Assembly: GCA_003609755.1 (NCBI GenBank)
Contig: AP017991.1
Span: 1,691,501 to 1,755,500, forward strand
Direction of reading: 5' to 3'
Source: Planktothrix agardhii NIES-204
GTDB taxonomy: Bacteria > Cyanobacteriota > Cyanobacteriia > Cyanobacteriales > Microcoleaceae
Length of the DNA: 64,000 nt
Made by a program: the position numbers and the translations under genes. Below the pieces are notes generated by a model. The model searched no databases and was not told where the DNA came from. It saw nothing but the letters and a program-made list of their open reading frames with translations. This document shows, one piece after another, positions 37,003 to 45,735 of the stretch. Position 1 is the first letter of the stretch, and every line of letters begins with the position of its first letter.

Positions 37003-37806
37003 TTAACTTTTAGGAGTAACATCAAAGTTATAATTTAAGACGTTAATTATTGGCCCTTGTTTCGGTAAATTATCTGCTGTTAATGTGAGTGTATCGGTTT
37101 CCTTCCTTTGTATCGATGTTCCCGCCATTACAGATAAAAAATTATCAACGGATTCAAGATCACAGGCCGTTACATCGGCCGCTAAGGTGCGATAATGGGT
37201 GGGGATAACTATTTTAGGATTGAGAAATTCAATGGTTTTTCTAGCTTCTTCTGGGTTATAGGATTTTGTTCCTCCTCCCACCGGAATCAACATTAAATCT
37301 GGACGACCAATTAAAATCCGTTCTTCCATTCCCAATGGCCCAGCTAATCCACCTAAATGTAAAATTTTAATTCCCGCTTGTTTCCACAACCAAGCTACAT
37401 TTACCCCAAATTGTCGGCCATTCAATCTATCTTTAATGGTACGAATTCCTTGAATTTGATTACCATTAAATTGATAAACCCCGGGTTCATATAATAAGGA
37501 TGGATTTCCTGTAAATCCTTCGGTCACACCCTCATCTAAAAGACGGCTACTAATTAAGATTAAATCGGTTTGAACTTGTTGGGGATTTCGATAACCTGCG
37601 GTACATCCAATTGGGCGAAAAGGATTAACTAAAATTCTTAATCCTCCTCCGGTAAATAAAAAAGAAGTATGTCCTAACGATTTTACAGTTAAGGTATTTT
37701 CAGAAGTAGATTGTGCCCAAGAATTTTGCCATTGAGACGTTAACCCAGTCGCTAAGGTGGTTAATAGTGTTGTAGTTGTTAATTGAATTAATTTTCGCCG
37801 TTTCAT
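37003..37806 (-). CDS. Exported MBL-fold protein with degenerate metal site
   Basis: A 267-residue protein beginning MKRRKLIQLTTTTLLTTLATG, a possible twin-arginine-like or Sec signal peptide with cleavage near WAQS (residue 33). The rest resembles UlaG/UPF0173-type metallo-beta-lactamase-fold hydrolases: LGHTSFLFTGGGLRILVNPF, ILHLGGLAGPL and IPTHYRT. The key HxHxDH metal-binding motif, expected after LILIS, reads SSRLLDEG, so the usual histidines are missing, though later histidines remain. It is probably not a classical dinuclear hydrolase. Function unknown. Confidence 0.75.
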   Translation of the reverse strand: MKRRKLIQLTTTTLLTTLATGLTSQWQNSWAQSTSENTLTVKSLGHTSFLFTGGGLRILVNPFRPIGCTAGYRNPQQVQTDLILISSRLLDEGVTEGFTGNPSLLYEPGVYQFNGNQIQGIRTIKDRLNGRQFGVNVAWLWKQAGIKILHLGGLAGPLGMEERILIGRPDLMLIPVGGGTKSYNPEEARKTIEFLNPKIVIPTHYRTLAADVTACDLESVDNFLSVMAGTSIQRKETDTLTLTADNLPKQGPIINVLNYNFDVTPKS

Positions 37807-37843
37807 ATTATTTAGGTTGACGTATCAATAGATTAAATGACAA

Positions 37844-38431
37844 TTATATTCGTTCTAGGAAGTTTCTTAGAAGTTGTTTACCATTCTGGGTCAAAACGCT
37901 TTCTGGGTGAAATTGTACCCCTTGAATGTGGGGATAGTCCCGATGACGAACCCCCATAATTGTCCCATCTTCTACCCATCCGGTAATTTCTAAAATATCG
38001 GGACAGGTTTCTCGTTCAATCACTAAACTATGATAGCGAGTTGCTGTTAATGGATTCTCTAAATTTTTAAACACACCAACGCCTGTATGATGGATAGGAG
38101 ATGTTTTTCCGTGCATTAATTCCGGTGCCGAAATAATATTTCCCCCAAACACCTGGCCAATACTTTGATGACCTAAACATACTCCTAAAATGGGTAAAGT
38201 CGGCCCCAATTCTCTAATTAATTCTAGGGAAATTCCAGCATCTTCGGGACGACCTGGCCCTGGAGAAATTACCACGGCGTCGGGTTTCATTTGACGAATT
38301 TCTTCTAGGGAAATCCGATCATTTCTAAATACCTGAACTTCAGCAGCAATGGGTAATTCTTGCCCTAGTTCTCCTAAATATTGAACAATATTGTATGTGA
38401 AACTATCGTAATTATCAATAACAATAATCAA
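37844..38431 (-). CDS. trpG: Anthranilate/aminodeoxychorismate synthase glutaminase subunit
   Basis: A class I glutamine amidotransferase of 195 residues that supplies ammonia to TrpE (tryptophan) or PabB (folate). Motifs: IDNYDSFTYNIVQYL (residues 5-19), SPGPGRPEDAG, nucleophile Cys85 in GVCLGHQSIGQ, and the His-Glu pair in QFHPESVLT. In cyanobacteria one such subunit may serve both pathways. It nearly abuts the upstream dgkA on the same strand (3 bp), suggesting co-transcription. trpF is elsewhere in the window (45736). Confidence 0.93.
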   Translation of the reverse strand: MIIVIDNYDSFTYNIVQYLGELGQELPIAAEVQVFRNDRISLEEIRQMKPDAVVISPGPGRPEDAGISLELIRELGPTLPILGVCLGHQSIGQVFGGNIISAPELMHGKTSPIHHTGVGVFKNLENPLTATRYHSLVIERETCPDILEITGWVEDGTIMGVRHRDYPHIQGVQFHPESVLTQNGKQLLRNFLERI

Positions 38432-38434
38432 GGG

Positions 38435-38950
38435 TTAAACTCCTGAAACTATAACTTGAATCCAGGTGAACAGAGGAGGTAAAAGCAAGATTCCCGCTAC
38501 CAATAATGCCACGAAAGCGGAAATTAAAACCGCCGCCGCCGCACAATCCTTCGCAATTCTGGCTAAATCATGGTAAGACTGACCAACGCTTAAGTCAACC
38601 ACCGATTCTATGGCTGTGTTCAATAATTCCATGGTCATCACCGCACCGATAGTCAGGCCAATAATTGCGATTTCCACCCGGGTTAACTGCAAAAAAAGAC
38701 CCAAGCCAATTGCTAGGGTTCCTATGATAGTATGAATCCGAAAGTTTCGTTGGGTTATAAAGGTATAACTAATTCCTGTCCAAGCATATTTAAAGCTAAC
38801 TAATAAATTAGAAGCGATTTTCCACGATAATTCTCGGTCATATTTTTTACCCATAGTCCCGGAAAGATTAGACTTAGATAAAGTTGTTGTTTGAGGAATA
38901 GGAATTGACGGTGTAGGAAATGTTGAAAGAGAGGGTTTTTCTACATTCAT
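38435..38950 (-). CDS. dgkA: Diacylglycerol kinase family membrane protein
   Basis: From ATG 38950, chosen because AAGGA lies about 8 bases upstream, the product has 171 residues; a TTG 63 bases earlier is possible. A proline/serine-rich N-terminal region of about 45 residues precedes the DgkA core: WKIASNLLVSFKYAWTGISY, RNFRIH, then the signature MELLNTAIESVVDLS and HDLARIAKDCAAAAVL, with three to four membrane helices. Undecaprenol and diacylglycerol kinases share this fold; the substrate is uncertain. Located between ybeY and trpG, as is common in cyanobacteria. Confidence 0.9.
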   Translation of the reverse strand: MNVEKPSLSTFPTPSIPIPQTTTLSKSNLSGTMGKKYDRELSWKIASNLLVSFKYAWTGISYTFITQRNFRIHTIIGTLAIGLGLFLQLTRVEIAIIGLTIGAVMTMELLNTAIESVVDLSVGQSYHDLARIAKDCAAAAVLISAFVALLVAGILLLPPLFTWIQVIVSGV

Positions 38951-39091
38951 TTCTAAGTCCTTCGCTGAATACGTTTTCACTACCAGCAGTTTTAGGTCTG
39001 TTATAGGAAGCAATTTATCACAGTTTTCTTGATAATTTGTTTATTGAGTTACTAGAATTTATGGCTATTTTGGATTAATCTAACTCACCTG

Positions 39092-39646
39092 TTAAACTCC
39101 TAAATTAACTATTTCTAGTAGTACCCGTTGTTGCTCCAACATTTCGGTTAAACTTTGATCATCGGGATGATCCCAACCTAAAAGATGTAGTAAACCGTGA
39201 GTTGCTAACCATCCTAGCTCGATTTTTAGGGAATGCCCTTGTTGTTGAGCTTGAAAGTTAGCAGTTTCCACCGAAATTACAATATCACCAAGATACAGCG
39301 ATTCAGCAGAAAATTCTTCTGGAGGTTGGGGACAATCGACCTCTAATGTAGCAAAGGCTAACACATCGGTTGGTTTATCTTGAGAACGATACTGAGTATT
39401 TAAGAGTTTAATTTCATGATCATCAGTTAGACGTAAACTTAACTCGTAACTGGATGCCAATGGTAGATAGGACTCTAAATAATTTAACCAACTTTGGAAC
39501 CAATATTCCCATTCTGTGATAGTCAAGGGACAGTCAATTTCCAGGGGAGAAGACTCTAGCGCATCATTGGGAATGGTGTTATTTTCCGAGTTTTCTAACT
39601 GCTCCCAAAAACAGTCTTGTATACTAACTTCAACCTGTACAGTCAT
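39092..39646 (-). CDS. ybeY: Endoribonuclease YbeY
   Basis: A 184-residue zinc-dependent endoribonuclease acting in 16S rRNA 3'-end maturation and ribosome quality control. The diagnostic HGLLHLLGWDHPDD metal-binding motif lies at residues about 150-163. SLRLTDDHEIKLLNTQYR and KPTDVLAFATLE are the conserved upstream segments. The N-terminus (about 35 residues) is longer than in E. coli. Starts at ATG 39644-39646. Upstream of dgkA on the same strand, with about 140 bp between. Confidence 0.94.
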   Translation of the reverse strand: MTVQVEVSIQDCFWEQLENSENNTIPNDALESSPLEIDCPLTITEWEYWFQSWLNYLESYLPLASSYELSLRLTDDHEIKLLNTQYRSQDKPTDVLAFATLEVDCPQPPEEFSAESLYLGDIVISVETANFQAQQQGHSLKIELGWLATHGLLHLLGWDHPDDQSLTEMLEQQRVLLEIVNLGV

Positions 39647-39677
39647 TAATAAAAAATCTAATCAGAATTTAAAGGAT

Positions 39678-39869
39678 TTAGCGGGTTAGATAAGCCATTC
39701 CAACTAGAAATCCGACTAAACCCACTGTGGTTAAGGCAAAGTGAAATAGGGATTTTCCGCCCTTGCGAACCATATTCCGCATCGCTAATTTAACATAGCT
39801 GGGTTTGGGTTCGTTGGGTTTAACTTGGGGTTCTAGTTCTGGGGTAGAGGGGGAAGATGGGGTATTCAT
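39678..39869 (-). CDS. DUF3285 family small membrane protein
   Basis: A 63-residue protein with a Pro/Ser-rich N-terminus, the conserved SYVKLAMRNMVRKGGKSLFH segment (residues 24-43) and one C-terminal membrane helix (VGLVGFLVGMAYL). This is the cyanobacterial DUF3285 family, of unknown function. It lies 31 bp upstream of ybeY on the same strand and may be co-transcribed. Confidence 0.8.
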   Translation of the reverse strand: MNTPSSPSTPELEPQVKPNEPKPSYVKLAMRNMVRKGGKSLFHFALTTVGLVGFLVGMAYLTR

Positions 39870-39981
39870 TTAGGCGATGAGGATGGGAAAGTAGGCCGAC
39901 TGAATCGATCATAACAAAAATGTTACATTTTATGAAGCGATCGCCCGGTCGAATCTATATTCGGTCATCTCCCGCAGATAT

Positions 39982-40599
39982 TTACTTCTGGGTTGGAACT
40001 AACTCCGTGTTAAATTCATTGAAGGAACGACGCCGTAATTCCACGGATTCATTACGAGGCAATAAATCAAAGACTTGGCGAAACCCATCATCAACGGTTT
40101 CAAAGGAAACCTGTCCCGGTTTATCTAAAACGATTTTCCCCGACTGGTTAATTAATACGGTTTGGGGAACATAGCCTTTGTAATAATAACCCGGTTCCTG
40201 GGGGGAATTTTTGGCATCGGGTAATAGGGTATCAACATTTACCGGAATAAAGTCTGCCTCTCTTCCGTAAAAACGCTGAAGTTCTGATACTGTGGTGACA
40301 AATTTTTTACAATCTTTACTATCATCCAAAAAGAATACTAATAATGAGGGTCTACCTTGGTTCATGGATTCTGTTAAGGTGACTCTAGGGGGAACCAAGG
40401 AACCATTCCCAGCATACAGCGCAAAAATATTACCATCAAAGCGATCATCATCCAAACCCGCTAATGCCGAAGGAGTAATGGTCAAAAAGAATACACAAAT
40501 GATCACCAAGGTAGTCAGCAGGGTTTTGAAACCCCTAAAACCCTGAAAGCAAGGTTGCCGGACATTGAACTGGGGAGAATGCCATCGAGTTAAACGCAT
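39982..40599 (-). CDS. Thioredoxin-like thylakoid protein (PSI accumulation factor-like)
   Basis: A 205-residue protein with a basic N-terminus, a hydrophobic export/anchor segment at residues about 28-47 (LLTTLVIICVFFLTITPSAL) and a thioredoxin-fold domain (about 75-185). The position of the CxxC motif reads DSKDCKKF, keeping only the second Cys. YVPQTVLINQSGKIV contains the cis-Pro region. It matches the cyanobacterial family annotated as thylakoid membrane photosystem I accumulation factor (recollection). Probably in the thylakoid lumen, tethered to the membrane. Divergent from the apc operon. Confidence 0.75.
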   Translation of the reverse strand: MRLTRWHSPQFNVRQPCFQGFRGFKTLLTTLVIICVFFLTITPSALAGLDDDRFDGNIFALYAGNGSLVPPRVTLTESMNQGRPSLLVFFLDDSKDCKKFVTTVSELQRFYGREADFIPVNVDTLLPDAKNSPQEPGYYYKGYVPQTVLINQSGKIVLDKPGQVSFETVDDGFRQVFDLLPRNESVELRRRSFNEFNTELVPTQK

Positions 40600-41192
40600 A
40601 TTATGGGGAAAGCCATTGAGATTCTAAACAGAATCTATTGTTACATTTTTGGGTTTACTTTACCCCAGTGAAGGCAGGGGAAAACGAGCTTGATATCGGT
40701 TCTAAAACATTAATATTTCAACTGTCAACACCTCAACGGTCAACCCGCGATTTCGGTGGTAATGTTAAAAACTATTACAATATCGCTCAGAATGTGTACT
40801 CCATGCCTGAAAATACAAGCGATAGGTAGTGACGGTGTTGGGCAAATTAATGTCCAAAGCTAGTTACCCCATCGACTGTAGCCCCAAGGGGAGCAGTTTG
40901 GGAATCCATTGCCTAAAAGCCAGTGGAGGATATCAAACTTGTGGATTGTCCCCTAAGGATCTCAAAAATTTTTGAGGGTACAAATCAGCAAGAAGTGAAG
41001 CAGTAGAAATCTCAAACCGATAGATTTGATTGCGGATCAAAAACACAGATGCACTCTATGTCATCACCTGACCCAGACTGTATCTGAACCAGCACCGAAC
41101 GCTCATCGGTAACGATGAGGCTCTCCGACTCAGTTAATGGGTTTCGGGAGAGCGTCAATCAGGAAAACGTTAGCTAAACGCTTTTGTAGAAA
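40600..41192 (+). promoter_or_regulatory. apc operon upstream region and leader hairpins
   Basis: About 590 bp without a convincing gene (a 63-codon frame at 40638 looks like chance). Two neighbouring hairpins precede apcA: CTCATCG/CGATGAG at 41102-41119 and GCTCTCC/GGAGAGC at 41120-41153. Strongly expressed phycobilisome genes typically have long structured 5' leaders, and these could stabilise the mRNA (inference). apcA has no obvious Shine-Dalgarno sequence. I could not place -10/-35 boxes with confidence. Confidence 0.4.
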
Positions 41193-41678
41193 ATGAGTAT
41201 CGTCACAAAATCCATTGTTAATGCCGACGCCGAAGCGCGTTACCTCAGCCCTGGTGAGTTAGACCGGATCAAAGCCTTTGTTATCTCTGGTGCAACTCGC
41301 ATTCGTATCGCCGAAACAGTCAGCGGTGCCCGTGAGCGGATCATCAAAGAAGCTGGAAACCAATTGTTTCAGAAACGCCCTGATGTGGTCTCCCCTGCTG
41401 GTAACGCCTATGGCCCGGAAATGACCGCTACCTGCTTACGCGACCTTGACTACTACCTGCGTCTGGTCACCTATGGAGTCGTTGCGGGTGATATTACCCC
41501 CATCGAAGAAATTGGGATTGTTGGCGCTCGGGAAATGTACAAATCTCTGGGTACTCCCGTTGAAGCCGTTGCCGAAGGAATTCGTGCGCTGAAGAGTGTT
41601 GCTACAGGTCTGTTATCTGGTGAAGATGCAGCCGAAGCCGCAGCTTACTTCGACTATGTGATCGGTGCGCTCTCATAA
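41193..41678 (+). CDS. apcA: Allophycocyanin alpha subunit
   Basis: The 161-residue alpha chain of allophycocyanin in the phycobilisome core, which passes excitation energy to photosystem II. Phycocyanobilin attaches at Cys81 in the [17 protein letters not shown] segment. The globin-like phycobiliprotein fold and length match the family exactly. First gene of apcABC. HIP1-rich and with strongly biased codon use typical of very highly expressed genes. Confidence 0.97.
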   Translation: MSIVTKSIVNADAEARYLSPGELDRIKAFVISGATRIRIAETVSGARERIIKEAGNQLFQKRPDVVSPAGNAYGPEMTATCLRDLDYYLRLVTYGVVAGDITPIEEIGIVGAREMYKSLGTPVEAVAEGIRALKSVATGLLSGEDAAEAAAYFDYVIGALS

Positions 41679-41746
41679 GTCCGATCGCCTTATCACATTT
41701 TTTAAACGATTCCTAGATTCAGCGACTACAAGGAAATAGAACAATC

Positions 41747-42232
41747 ATGCAAGACGCCATTACTTCCGTAATTAATTCTGCTGACGTTCAGGGTAAGTAC
41801 CTGGATGCCAACTCCCTGCAAAAGTTAAAAGCTTACTTCGCCACCGGCGAACTGCGGGTTCGTGCTGCTTCAACCATTAGTGCTAATGCAGCCAGCATCG
41901 TCAAAGAAGCAGTAGCAAAATCCCTGCTGTATTCTGACGTGACTCGTCCCGGTGGCAATATGTACACCACCCGTCGCTATGCTGCTTGCATCCGCGACTT
42001 AGACTACTACCTGCGTTATGCCACCTATGCTATGTTAGCTGGCGATCCTTCCATTCTCGATGAGCGTGTTCTCAACGGTTTGAAAGAAACCTATAACTCC
42101 CTGGGTGTTCCCATCGGTTCTACCGTGCAAGCCATCCAAGCCATCAAAGAAGTTACCGCTAGTTTAGTGGGTGCTGATGCTGGCAAAGAAATGGGTATTT
42201 ACTTAGACTATATCTCCTCTGGCTTAAGCTAA
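41747..42232 (+). CDS. apcB: Allophycocyanin beta subunit
   Basis: The 161-residue beta chain that pairs with ApcA. The chromophore Cys81 lies in [16 protein letters not shown]. Asn71 in GGNMYTTRR is the residue methylated in phycobiliprotein beta chains. It is preceded by a clear ribosome-binding site (AAGGAA) and separated from apcA by 68 bp, so the two are co-transcribed. Confidence 0.97.
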   Translation: MQDAITSVINSADVQGKYLDANSLQKLKAYFATGELRVRAASTISANAASIVKEAVAKSLLYSDVTRPGGNMYTTRRYAACIRDLDYYLRYATYAMLAGDPSILDERVLNGLKETYNSLGVPIGSTVQAIQAIKEVTASLVGADAGKEMGIYLDYISSGLS

Positions 42233-42299
42233 AACCAAGGTTAGGTTTGTGAGGGCAGTCACTCAGTTTGATTCCCCATCCCCAATCTAAACGACCTTC

Positions 42300-42400
42300 A
42301 AGGCCAGGGAAGTCTGGAGTGAATGCTAGACCGCCAAAGGCTTGTCTGTTTTCGGTGATAAGTTTTAGCGAGCTAGGATTAACTCCCGACTCCCGGCCTT
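42300..42400 (+). promoter_or_regulatory. Long imperfect stem between apcB and apcC
   Basis: Two arms of about 18-20 bases, AAGGCCAGGGAAGTCTGGAG at 42300-42319 and CTCCCGACTCCCGGCCTT at 42383-42400, can pair with a few mismatches and enclose about 63 bases. In other cyanobacteria apcAB mRNA is much more abundant than apcABC. A partial terminator or RNA-stability element here would explain such a difference (inference). Confidence 0.45.
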
Positions 42401-42457
42401 TGAGCATTTTAAAATTGATGTAAAACTTGTTAAATTTGCCTAGGAGAGACGAACCTC

Positions 42458-42661
42458 ATGCGGATGTTTAAAGTAACAGCTTGTGTTCCAAGCCAAAGCC
42501 GGATTCGTACCCAACGGGAATTACAAAATACCTACTTTACTAAGTTAGTTCCCTATGACAGTTGGTTTAAAGAACAACAACGGATCATGAAAATGGGCGG
42601 TAAAATTGTCAAAGTGGAACTGGCAACGGGCAAGCCCGGAACTAACGCCGGATTGCTGTAG
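42458..42661 (+). CDS. apcC: Phycobilisome core linker ApcC (LC 7.8)
   Basis: A 67-residue linker capping the allophycocyanin core cylinders. It has the CpcD/ApcC-type domain, MRMFKVTACVPSQSRIRTQR at the start and ELQNTYFTKLVPYD in the middle. The start ATG 42458 follows AGGAGAG about 8 bases upstream. Third gene of the apc operon. Confidence 0.95.
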   Translation: MRMFKVTACVPSQSRIRTQRELQNTYFTKLVPYDSWFKEQQRIMKMGGKIVKVELATGKPGTNAGLL

Positions 42662-42720
42662 AAGACAGGAGGCTGGGGACAGAAGGTAGAAAGAACACCG
42701 AAAAAAAGAAAAAAGATTAA

Positions 42721-42780
42721 TTCTTAATTCTTGATTCTTGATTCTTAATTCTTCCTGCCTCCTGCCTCCTGCCTCCTGCT
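42721..42780. repeat. In-phase heptanucleotide repeats (TTCTTRA then TGCCTCC)
   Basis: A continuous 7-base periodic tract: TTCTTAA, TTCTTGA, TTCTTGA, TTCTTAA, TTCTTCC, then TGCCTCC three times and TGCT. Two different heptamer families share one phase. Lies just after apcC, where the GGAGGC at 42668 could pair with the TGCCTCC units and act as a terminator. Confidence 0.75.
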
Positions 42781-42848
42781 GTTTTGCTGCCATCCAATTC
42801 CGCTATCATATTGGAGAAACGAAAAACCACCTAATATAGAGGCGGGAA

Positions 42849-44933
42849 ATGGCAAGTTGGGAATTTTTACTGCAAAAAGAAGGGGACAATAGTTGGTTGA
42901 CCTTAGAATCCCCGGATGTTGAGATTTTAGAAGGACGCTACCGGATGGTAGCCCGGTCTGGATATAAAAACACTTCAATTGATGTTCGGATTATTTATCA
43001 AGATTTTGATGCGGTTCCACCTGTCCAACAGGTTCAAACTCGGACACTAACCACAAATGCCGAGGGTTTGATGGTGGTTATGCCTTATACTTCCCTGAAA
43101 CCTGGGAATTGGCAATTTTCTTGTGCGCCTCAACTGACGTCTGGGTTATTAGCAACCGTGGGTAAAAAAACCATACAATTAAGGGTTCTCAACTCGGAAG
43201 CAGAAGAATTTGATCAATTTTTTGGGGATACGGAACCACCGACGGCTGATATTACCTCCCCAGAGCCCCCGACTGTTGAACCGCAAACGGATCAGTCTTC
43301 TAAGGTTGTACAGTTCCCAACCGATCGCCTCTATGTTGTGCCTGAACCGACTCGGCCACCACTTTCGGTTCTGGAGACTCCCGAAGCATCCCCACAACCC
43401 CTTGATCCGCTAGAAACGTTACTCAATTCTCTGCATATCTTCCTAGAACAAGATACCTTTGTTGGCCGTTTAGGAGAAGCCTTAGTTGTTTCGGGACGGG
43501 TGGAATTGCCAACCCCTAACCCATCTTCTACTTACCCAATTCTGACTGACGGACAATTGCAATTTCGCTTACGCGACCCCCAAAGCTCAGAACCCTTATT
43601 TGAGGTTAACCAAACCCTTTCTTCCTGCGACTTCCCGCTATTTTTTTCCGGTGTGGTTTATATTCCCTTTGAATGTAAAACCCGTTTAATTTTAGGGGAA
43701 GTGATTTTTTCTCATGATGGGGCTTTGGTGACGACTCAATCCTTTAATGTTGTTACCCAGGTTGAACATCTTTTAGAAGCTATAGATCAGGGTTTTAGTC
43801 CAGAATTGGATCAAGATGACTTCCCCGACCTTGCTAATTTGGATATGGGAGTTCTGGAATTACCTGACCTGACCGATACCACTAACAGGGCTGAAGTTTT
43901 AACCACGGAAACGACTACGGTGCTTCCTCCCAAACTGAATAATTCTAGCTGGGAATCTCGATCTCCTACATCCCTAGATTTGCCAATATTCGGCTCTAGT
44001 TCCACAACTGGGGAAGTTAAACCTGCACCAAAACCGGATCAAAGTGTTGTATCGTCTGAGGATCAGGATTCATCGACGGTTGTTAACTCTTGGGAATCGA
44101 ATTATACAGATATATCAACTTCAATTTCACCGCTATTAGTAGGAGAATCATCGGAATTAATCCCGGCGACAGATGGGATTGAAAAAATTGAACCAATAGC
44201 TAAACCGAAATCCGATCCAGAAGTTCAAGAAGCCTTTCAAGCGTTAGATTTGAATAATCGGTTTTGGTCACGGTTGAATGCTTTAGCGGGTGATCAAGAA
44301 TGGTCACAATGGGTGAAACGGGCGAATGTTAATCCCTTACCTGAGATTCCTTTTAATGCTGCTAGTAATATTGTTAAACGTTCTGAACCAACATCATCGG
44401 ATACAGCACCTTTGCCACACCCAGAAGTAATCAATGCCCAGGAAGAATTAGAGGAAATTGTAGTGGATGATGAACCTTTAGAATCCCCTGGAGCATTTTT
44501 TCCTCGGCGTAAACAGATCAAGGGAAGTAAACCTGAAGCCCCGGCGACAAATCAACCAATTTCTTATGTTTTACCTGAAGATCAACTGGTTCCTGATCCC
44601 CAAATTGAAGTCTTATCAACGGAAATTATTGCTGGAAGGTTAGTTAAACTGAGGGTAAGACTTCCCGATGGTTTACCCCGAATTTATGTCAAGGTTTGGC
44701 TGTTTGATCGGCAAACTCGCACTGTTGTTGATGGCCCTCGTTGGTTAACGGAATTTTCACCGAATGGATTTGATCAAATTGAAACAACCCTTGATTTAGA
44801 GATTCCTTACAGTAGTTTGGAAGTTTTATTTGAAGCGATCGCAGTGGAAATGCAAACCCAACGAGAAAGCAATAAAATCACGATTGAAGGTTCCGTTAAT
44901 CCCCCTCCAGGGCCTTCTTTACCCATTCATTAA
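42849..44933 (+). CDS. Conserved cyanobacterial protein of unknown function, 694 aa
   Basis: Begins MASWEFLLQKEGDNSWLTLE after a GAGGCGGGAA ribosome-binding site. Residues about 1-125 look like a compact beta-rich domain (RMVARSGYKNTSIDVRIIYQ), about 180-310 a second beta-rich domain, and about 315-570 a low-complexity, Ser/Thr/Pro/Glu-rich region likely disordered. The C-terminal about 110 residues form a third beta-sandwich-like domain (EIIAGRLVKLRVRLPDGLPR). No signal peptide or membrane segment. I recall such proteins as conserved hypotheticals in filamentous cyanobacteria; no function is inferable. Located after apcC but separated by a repeat. Confidence 0.7.
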   Translation: MASWEFLLQKEGDNSWLTLESPDVEILEGRYRMVARSGYKNTSIDVRIIYQDFDAVPPVQQVQTRTLTTNAEGLMVVMPYTSLKPGNWQFSCAPQLTSGLLATVGKKTIQLRVLNSEAEEFDQFFGDTEPPTADITSPEPPTVEPQTDQSSKVVQFPTDRLYVVPEPTRPPLSVLETPEASPQPLDPLETLLNSLHIFLEQDTFVGRLGEALVVSGRVELPTPNPSSTYPILTDGQLQFRLRDPQSSEPLFEVNQTLSSCDFPLFFSGVVYIPFECKTRLILGEVIFSHDGALVTTQSFNVVTQVEHLLEAIDQGFSPELDQDDFPDLANLDMGVLELPDLTDTTNRAEVLTTETTTVLPPKLNNSSWESRSPTSLDLPIFGSSSTTGEVKPAPKPDQSVVSSEDQDSSTVVNSWESNYTDISTSISPLLVGESSELIPATDGIEKIEPIAKPKSDPEVQEAFQALDLNNRFWSRLNALAGDQEWSQWVKRANVNPLPEIPFNAASNIVKRSEPTSSDTAPLPHPEVINAQEELEEIVVDDEPLESPGAFFPRRKQIKGSKPEAPATNQPISYVLPEDQLVPDPQIEVLSTEIIAGRLVKLRVRLPDGLPRIYVKVWLFDRQTRTVVDGPRWLTEFSPNGFDQIETTLDLEIPYSSLEVLFEAIAVEMQTQRESNKITIEGSVNPPPGPSLPIH

Positions 44934-44941
44934 TCAGTGTA

Positions 44942-44993
44942 GTGGAGACGCGCCAATAGCCTACGGCATCGCTGCGCTAGGGTACGTCTCTAC
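44942..44993. repeat. REP-like palindromic element
   Basis: Inverted ends GTGGAGACG and CGTCTCTAC enclose a GC-rich core with further small inverted repeats (TAGCCTACGGCA). This GTAGAGACG...CGTCTCTAC type is a common interspersed repeat in cyanobacterial intergenic DNA and may serve as terminator between the convergent 694-aa gene and psaK. Confidence 0.6.
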
Positions 44994-45011
44994 AAGGGAT
45001 GAGAACTTTTC

Positions 45012-45272
45012 CTAAATAACTCCCGCGTTACCCAGGGCTAAAATTACCCCAGCCCCTAAAATATGTCCAAAACTAGCAGTCGCTAATAATTCAGGAAATC
45101 CAAACCCGGTAAACATCCGGGGTAAACCGGGTAAACTCGGCCCTTTGCCACGATTTTCTTTAGAAATGGCATAGAAACCGATGAAAATTGCCAATAGGTT
45201 TGAGATAATCATCACAATGGCTACACTCGGAGACCAACTCACGGTGGTGGGAACATTGTTTTGTATTGACAT
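45012..45272 (-). CDS. psaK: Photosystem I subunit PsaK
   Basis: A small two-helix subunit at the periphery of PSI. From the ATG at 45272 it has 86 residues: MSIQNNVPTTVSWSPSVAIV, first helix IVMIISNLLAIFIGFYAI, a charged stromal loop KENRGKGPSLPG, and second helix FPELLATASFGHILGAGVIL. An upstream TTG or ATG would add seven residues. Full length for the family. Monocistronic, convergent with the 694-aa gene. Confidence 0.93.
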   Translation of the reverse strand: MSIQNNVPTTVSWSPSVAIVMIISNLLAIFIGFYAISKENRGKGPSLPGLPRMFTGFGFPELLATASFGHILGAGVILALGNAGVI

Positions 45273-45609
45273 CAGTAGGGAAGTGTAAATCAAGTTTCTA
45301 TTCTCCTGAGCAATTTACGATTTTTTTAATTTCAACGGTTGATTATAGAAACCCAACGCTAAAAATTACCAATTTGTTGAAAAAGTTAATATATAGCAAG
45401 CGCCAAGGCAGTTAGGACACCAGACGGATCTTAGAACCCAGACGGTGAAGTAATGACAGAAAATCAATACAAAAGAAAAAACACATCAGTATTTGCTTAA
45501 ACTACCTTCTTTGTGGAGTCGGAGCTATTATTGTGGGACGGCTGGCTCTGTATAAGAGTGAAACTATCAAGAAATATATTGCTAACCAAAACTCTCATTA
45601 ACCTTCACT

Positions 45610-45660
45610 CCGCCTTTAGGCGGGTATTCTACATCCCACGCTTGAAAGACGTGGGCTTTG
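45610..45660. mobile_element. IS200/IS605-like end hairpins (solo remnant)
   Basis: Two adjacent hairpins, CCGCCTTTAGGCGG (45610-45623) and CCCACGCTTGAAAGACGTGGG (45635-45655), resemble the imperfect palindromes at ends of IS200/IS605-family elements in cyanobacteria. No transposase is present nearby, so this is a solo end or a scar upstream of trpF. Confidence 0.45.
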
Positions 45661-45735
45661 AATACGGTTATTGTAAAATTTTGATCAGAATTGTCTGCTG
45701 TGAATCAGACTTTAAACTCAACTTCAAGACCATCA

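Noticed and set aside
40638-40829. 63-codon frame upstream of apcA
   Set aside because: No recognisable family, no ribosome-binding site, and it lies in the probable apc promoter/leader region.
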